Source: an uncultured Oscillospiraceae bacterium
GTDB lineage: Bacteria; Bacillota; Clostridia; Oscillospirales; Oscillospiraceae
Length of the DNA stretch: 64,000 bases
Assembly: GCA_934670025.1 (NCBI GenBank)
Contig: CAKUOS010000001.1
Coordinates: forward strand, 1-64,000
Reading direction: 5' to 3'
The position numbers and the translations under genes are program-made. Under the pieces are notes generated by a model that ran no database searches, was not told where the DNA came from, and saw only the letters and a program-made list of their open reading frames with translations. Positions 61,807 through 64,000 of the stretch are shown piece by piece (positions within the stretch are counted from its first letter, which is position 1; each line of letters opens with the position of its first letter).

Positions 61807-63024
61807 ATGAAGAAGTATCTTGCACTGCTTCTGGTCCTGGTCATGGTCCTGAGCCTGGCTGCCTGCGCATCCACGCCCGCCGAGACCCCGGCTGAGACCC
61901 CCGCCGAAACTCCGGCTGAGACTCCCGCTGCGGAAGAACCCGCCGCCGAGGAGCCTGCTGCGGAAGAGCCCGCAGCCGAAGAGCCCGCCGCTGAGGATGC
62001 GGCATACTCCGTCGCCATGATCACCGACTACGGCGACATCACCGACCAGTCCTTCAACCAGACCACGTACGAGGCCTGCAAGGAGTTCTGCGAAGGCGCC
62101 GGCCTGAACTTCAACTATTTCAAGCCCGCCGGTGACTCCGACGCAGAGCGCGTCGCCATGATCGAGTCCGCCATCGACGAGGGCTACAACGTCGTCGTCA
62201 TGCCCGGCTACGCATTCGCAGGCGCCATCAAGGAAACCGCCGACATCTATCCCGAGGTCACCTTCATCGCGCTGGACGTCGGCGCTGGCGATCTGGGCGA
62301 TTACACGCTGCCGTCCAACCTGTACTGCGCGGTCTATCAGGAAGAGCTGTGCGGCTACATGGCCGGTTACGCGGCTGTGAAGCTCGGCTACACCAAGCTC
62401 GGCTTCCTGGGCGGCATGGCTGTCCCGGCCGTCGTCCGTTACGGCTTCGGCTATGTGCAGGGCGTTGACGCCGCTGCCAAGGAGCTCGGCATCACCGTCG
62501 ATCTCAAGTACGCTTACGGCAACCAGTTCTACGGCGACGGCGACATCACCGCTGCAATGGACACCTGGTATCAGGGCGGCACGGAGATCGTCTTCGCCTG
62601 CGGCGGCGGCATCTACACGTCCGCGGCTGAGGCTGCTGCCAAGGTCGGCGGCAAGGTCATCGGCGTCGACGTCGACCAGGCCGGCATCATCGACGGCTCC
62701 TACGGCGAAGGCATGACCGTTACCTCCGCAATGAAGGGTCTTGCTCCCACTGTCAAGCATATGCTCTCCGAAGTCGTGGCCGGCAACTTCGCCAACTACG
62801 GCGGCAAAATCGACACGCTGGGCCTCGTCTCCGAGAACCCGGACGAGAACTACGTCCAGATCCCGACTGCCTCCACGCAGTTTGAGGACGGCAAGTTCAC
62901 CACTGAGGACTACACCGCGCTCGTCGCCGCCATGTTCGCCGGTGAGATCACCGTCTCCAACGACACCACGGCAATGCCCGCCGTCACCAACGTCAACGTT
63001 GAGGATCTCGGCAACCTGAAGTAA
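61807..63024 (+). CDS. BMP-family (basic membrane protein) substrate-binding lipoprotein
   Basis: 405 residues. Lipoprotein signal MKKYLALLLVLVMVLSLAAC with Cys20 lipidated, then a low-complexity linker of four PAET and five PAAEE-type repeats (about 23-65). The BMP domain follows (SVAMITDYGDITDQSFNQ, VVVMPGYAFAGAI, GFLGGMAVPAVVRYGFGYVQG, VFACGGGIYTSAAEAA, GVDVDQAG). It binds nucleosides or related ligands for the transporter whose ATPase gene follows. The ATG that gives a clean signal peptide is chosen; an in-frame ATG seven codons earlier is possible. Confidence 0.93.
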   Translation: MKKYLALLLVLVMVLSLAACASTPAETPAETPAETPAETPAAEEPAAEEPAAEEPAAEEPAAEDAAYSVAMITDYGDITDQSFNQTTYEACKEFCEGAGLNFNYFKPAGDSDAERVAMIESAIDEGYNVVVMPGYAFAGAIKETADIYPEVTFIALDVGAGDLGDYTLPSNLYCAVYQEELCGYMAGYAAVKLGYTKLGFLGGMAVPAVVRYGFGYVQGVDAAAKELGITVDLKYAYGNQFYGDGDITAAMDTWYQGGTEIVFACGGGIYTSAAEAAAKVGGKVIGVDVDQAGIIDGSYGEGMTVTSAMKGLAPTVKHMLSEVVAGNFANYGGKIDTLGLVSENPDENYVQIPTASTQFEDGKFTTEDYTALVAAMFAGEITVSNDTTAMPAVTNVNVEDLGNLK

Positions 63025-63040
63025 TCGGAACTCTTACATA

Positions 63041-63072
63041 AAAACGTGCAGGCTTCGGCCTGCACGTTTTTT
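63041..63072 (+). terminator. Terminator after the BMP lipoprotein gene
   Basis: 13-bp stem AAAACGTGCAGGC/GCCTGCACGTTTT with TTCG tetraloop and T run. It sits between the binding protein and the ATPase gene, favouring excess binding protein. Confidence 0.93.
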
Positions 63073-63135
63073 CGCGCCAGCGGGCGTTCTGCTGTGCAAT
63101 TTCTCCCAAAAAGCGCGCGCGGGCCGAAAAACTTT

Positions 63136-63164
63136 TTGATTTATCGCCGGGAGTATAGTATACT
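63136..63164 (+). promoter_or_regulatory. Promoter of the BMP transporter ATPase gene
   Basis: TTGATT, 17 bases, TATACT; gives the transporter part its own transcript downstream of the terminator. Confidence 0.78.
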
Positions 63165-63239
63165 GTACTGGTATCATGGTTTCCGTCCTCGCAGGCAGTT
63201 TGCGCGCGGGCCATAAAAACGGAAGGAGGGCGAAAGAGC

Positions 63240-64000
63240 TTGGAAACGCAGTACGCCATTGAGATGCTCAACATCACAAAACGTTTCCCCGGAATCATCG
63301 CCAACGACAACATCACCCTGAAACTCAAAAAAGGAGAGATCCACGCCCTGCTCGGCGAAAACGGCGCGGGCAAGTCGACGCTGATGAGCGTCCTGTTCGG
63401 CCTCTACCAGCCGGAGGAGGGCGAGATCCACAAGGACGGCCGCAAGGTCGAGATCCGCGACCCGAACGACGCCAACGCGCTCGGCATCGGCATGGTGCAT
63501 CAGCACTTCAAGCTGGTCGAGTGCTTCTCGGTCCTGGACAACATCATTCTCGGCGTGGAGCCGAATAAGCTCGGCTTCCTGCAAAAGCAGAACGCACGGG
63601 AAAAGGTTCTCGAGCTGTCGGAAAAATACGGCCTGCACGTCGATCCCGACGCCGTGATCGAGGATATCACCGTCGGTATGCAGCAGCGCACGGAGATCCT
63701 CAAGATGCTCTACCGCGACAACGAGATCCTCATTTTCGACGAGCCGACGGCCGTTCTGACGCCGCAGGAGATCGAAGAACTGATGCAGATCATGCGCAAT
63801 CTCGCGGCCGAGGGCAAGAGCATCCTGTTTATCTCGCACAAGCTGAACGAGATCATGGAAGTCTCCGACCGCGTGACCGTGCTGCGGAAGGGCAAGTGCA
63901 TCGGCACCGTCGAGACGGCGCACACCACCGCGGAGGAGCTTTCGTCCATGATGGTCGGGCGCAATGTCAGCTTCCACGTGGAAAAGGCGCCGATGCAGCT
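63240..64000 (+). CDS. ABC transporter ATP-binding protein, nucleoside/BMP type (3' end beyond window)
   Basis: First 253 codons of a double-ATPase subunit of the YufO/NupO type. Walker A GENGAGKST, Q-loop MVHQHFKLVE, degenerate signature VGMQQRTEILKML (in place of LSGGQ, typical of this family), Walker B LIFDEPTAVLTPQE and switch ISHKLNEI are all present in the first NBD. The reading starts at TTG, nine bases after GGAGGG; the next in-frame ATG (63264) is too far from any ribosome site. The second NBD and permeases should follow outside the window. Confidence 0.92.
   Translation, partial: METQYAIEMLNITKRFPGIIANDNITLKLKKGEIHALLGENGAGKSTLMSVLFGLYQPEEGEIHKDGRKVEIRDPNDANALGIGMVHQHFKLVECFSVLDNIILGVEPNKLGFLQKQNAREKVLELSEKYGLHVDPDAVIEDITVGMQQRTEILKMLYRDNEILIFDEPTAVLTPQEIEELMQIMRNLAAEGKSILFISHKLNEIMEVSDRVTVLRKGKCIGTVETAHTTAEELSSMMVGRNVSFHVEKAPMQ

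Noticed and set aside
59544-62024. 826-codon open frame on the minus strand opposite the GH3-like gene
   Set aside because: Highly Arg/Ala/His-rich, no ribosome site and no domain. The plus strand carries a clear GH3 architecture and promoter.

Overview
The window is a GC-rich, gene-dense chromosomal segment of a Gram-positive clostridium, most likely an Oscillospiraceae-type gut Firmicute. Supporting signs are SepF, DivIVA, RNase Y, YlmH, DUF896, HemZ, a clostridial-type BMP nucleoside transporter, strong AGGAGG ribosome sites, and sigma-A promoters with 17-base spacers. No phage, conjugation module, CRISPR array or secretion-system locus is visible. Most of it is housekeeping operons separated by hairpin terminators and a few dispersed non-coding repeats.

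Layout from left to right. 1-1023: the 5' part of an unknown minus-strand gene behind an attenuator-like leader, then a five-tRNA operon (Val-Asp-Phe-Gly-Cys, minus strand) with a near-consensus promoter. 1051-2853: a lipoprotein, a DUF1294 membrane protein, a DUF896 protein and YlmH. 2983-5798: two translationally coupled flavoproteins. 5935-10310: a PTS-driven dihydroxyacetone kinase operon (dhaK-dhaL-dhaM with its own HPr and enzyme I). Its promoter is separated from dhaK by a 266-base inverted-repeat element. 10500-21657 (minus strand): recJ-rel-dtd-MBL hydrolase-hemZ-amidohydrolase-flippase-mazG-hup.

21784-24004 carries a phosphoesterase, a zinc-ribbon membrane protein, tRNA-Ser(CGA) followed by palindromic remnants of its own 3' end, and a 72-residue orphan. 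24055-35371 (minus) is one long tract, miaB-mutS-CPBP protease-mutL-miaA-hfq-HlyD-like-yggS-sepF-divIVA, joining mismatch repair, tRNA modification and division genes. 35425-37275 has a 53-residue membrane protein, birA, and divergent bioY with a BirA-type operator between them. 37414-39160 is rny. 39234-39530 is a cluster of dispersed repeats.

39589-45665 (minus) holds an aminotransferase and a cobalamin nucleotide-loop assembly operon (nudix-isomerase-cobT-cobU-cobS-short cobU paralogue-phosphatase). 45981-55188 (minus) is U32 peptidase-maf-mreC-mreD-mrdA-lepA-hemW, the cell-shape operon. 55467-59376 (minus) has a small membrane protein, an HtrA protease, and the sensor kinase/response regulator upstream of it, with response-regulator-like direct repeats at the htrA promoter. 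59550-61652 encodes a circularly permuted GH3-like protein that appears to have lost its catalytic residues. 61807 to the end is a BMP-type substrate-binding lipoprotein and the first part of its ATPase.

Nothing here is a clearly new multi-gene system. The most unusual items are the degenerate permuted GH3 protein, the dedicated dha HPr with Lys at the Ser46 position, the inverted-repeat element inside the dha leader, the sensor kinase with a cysteine cluster next to htrA, and a repeat family that includes an internally deleted copy. All functional calls come from reading motifs by eye; no database search was possible.
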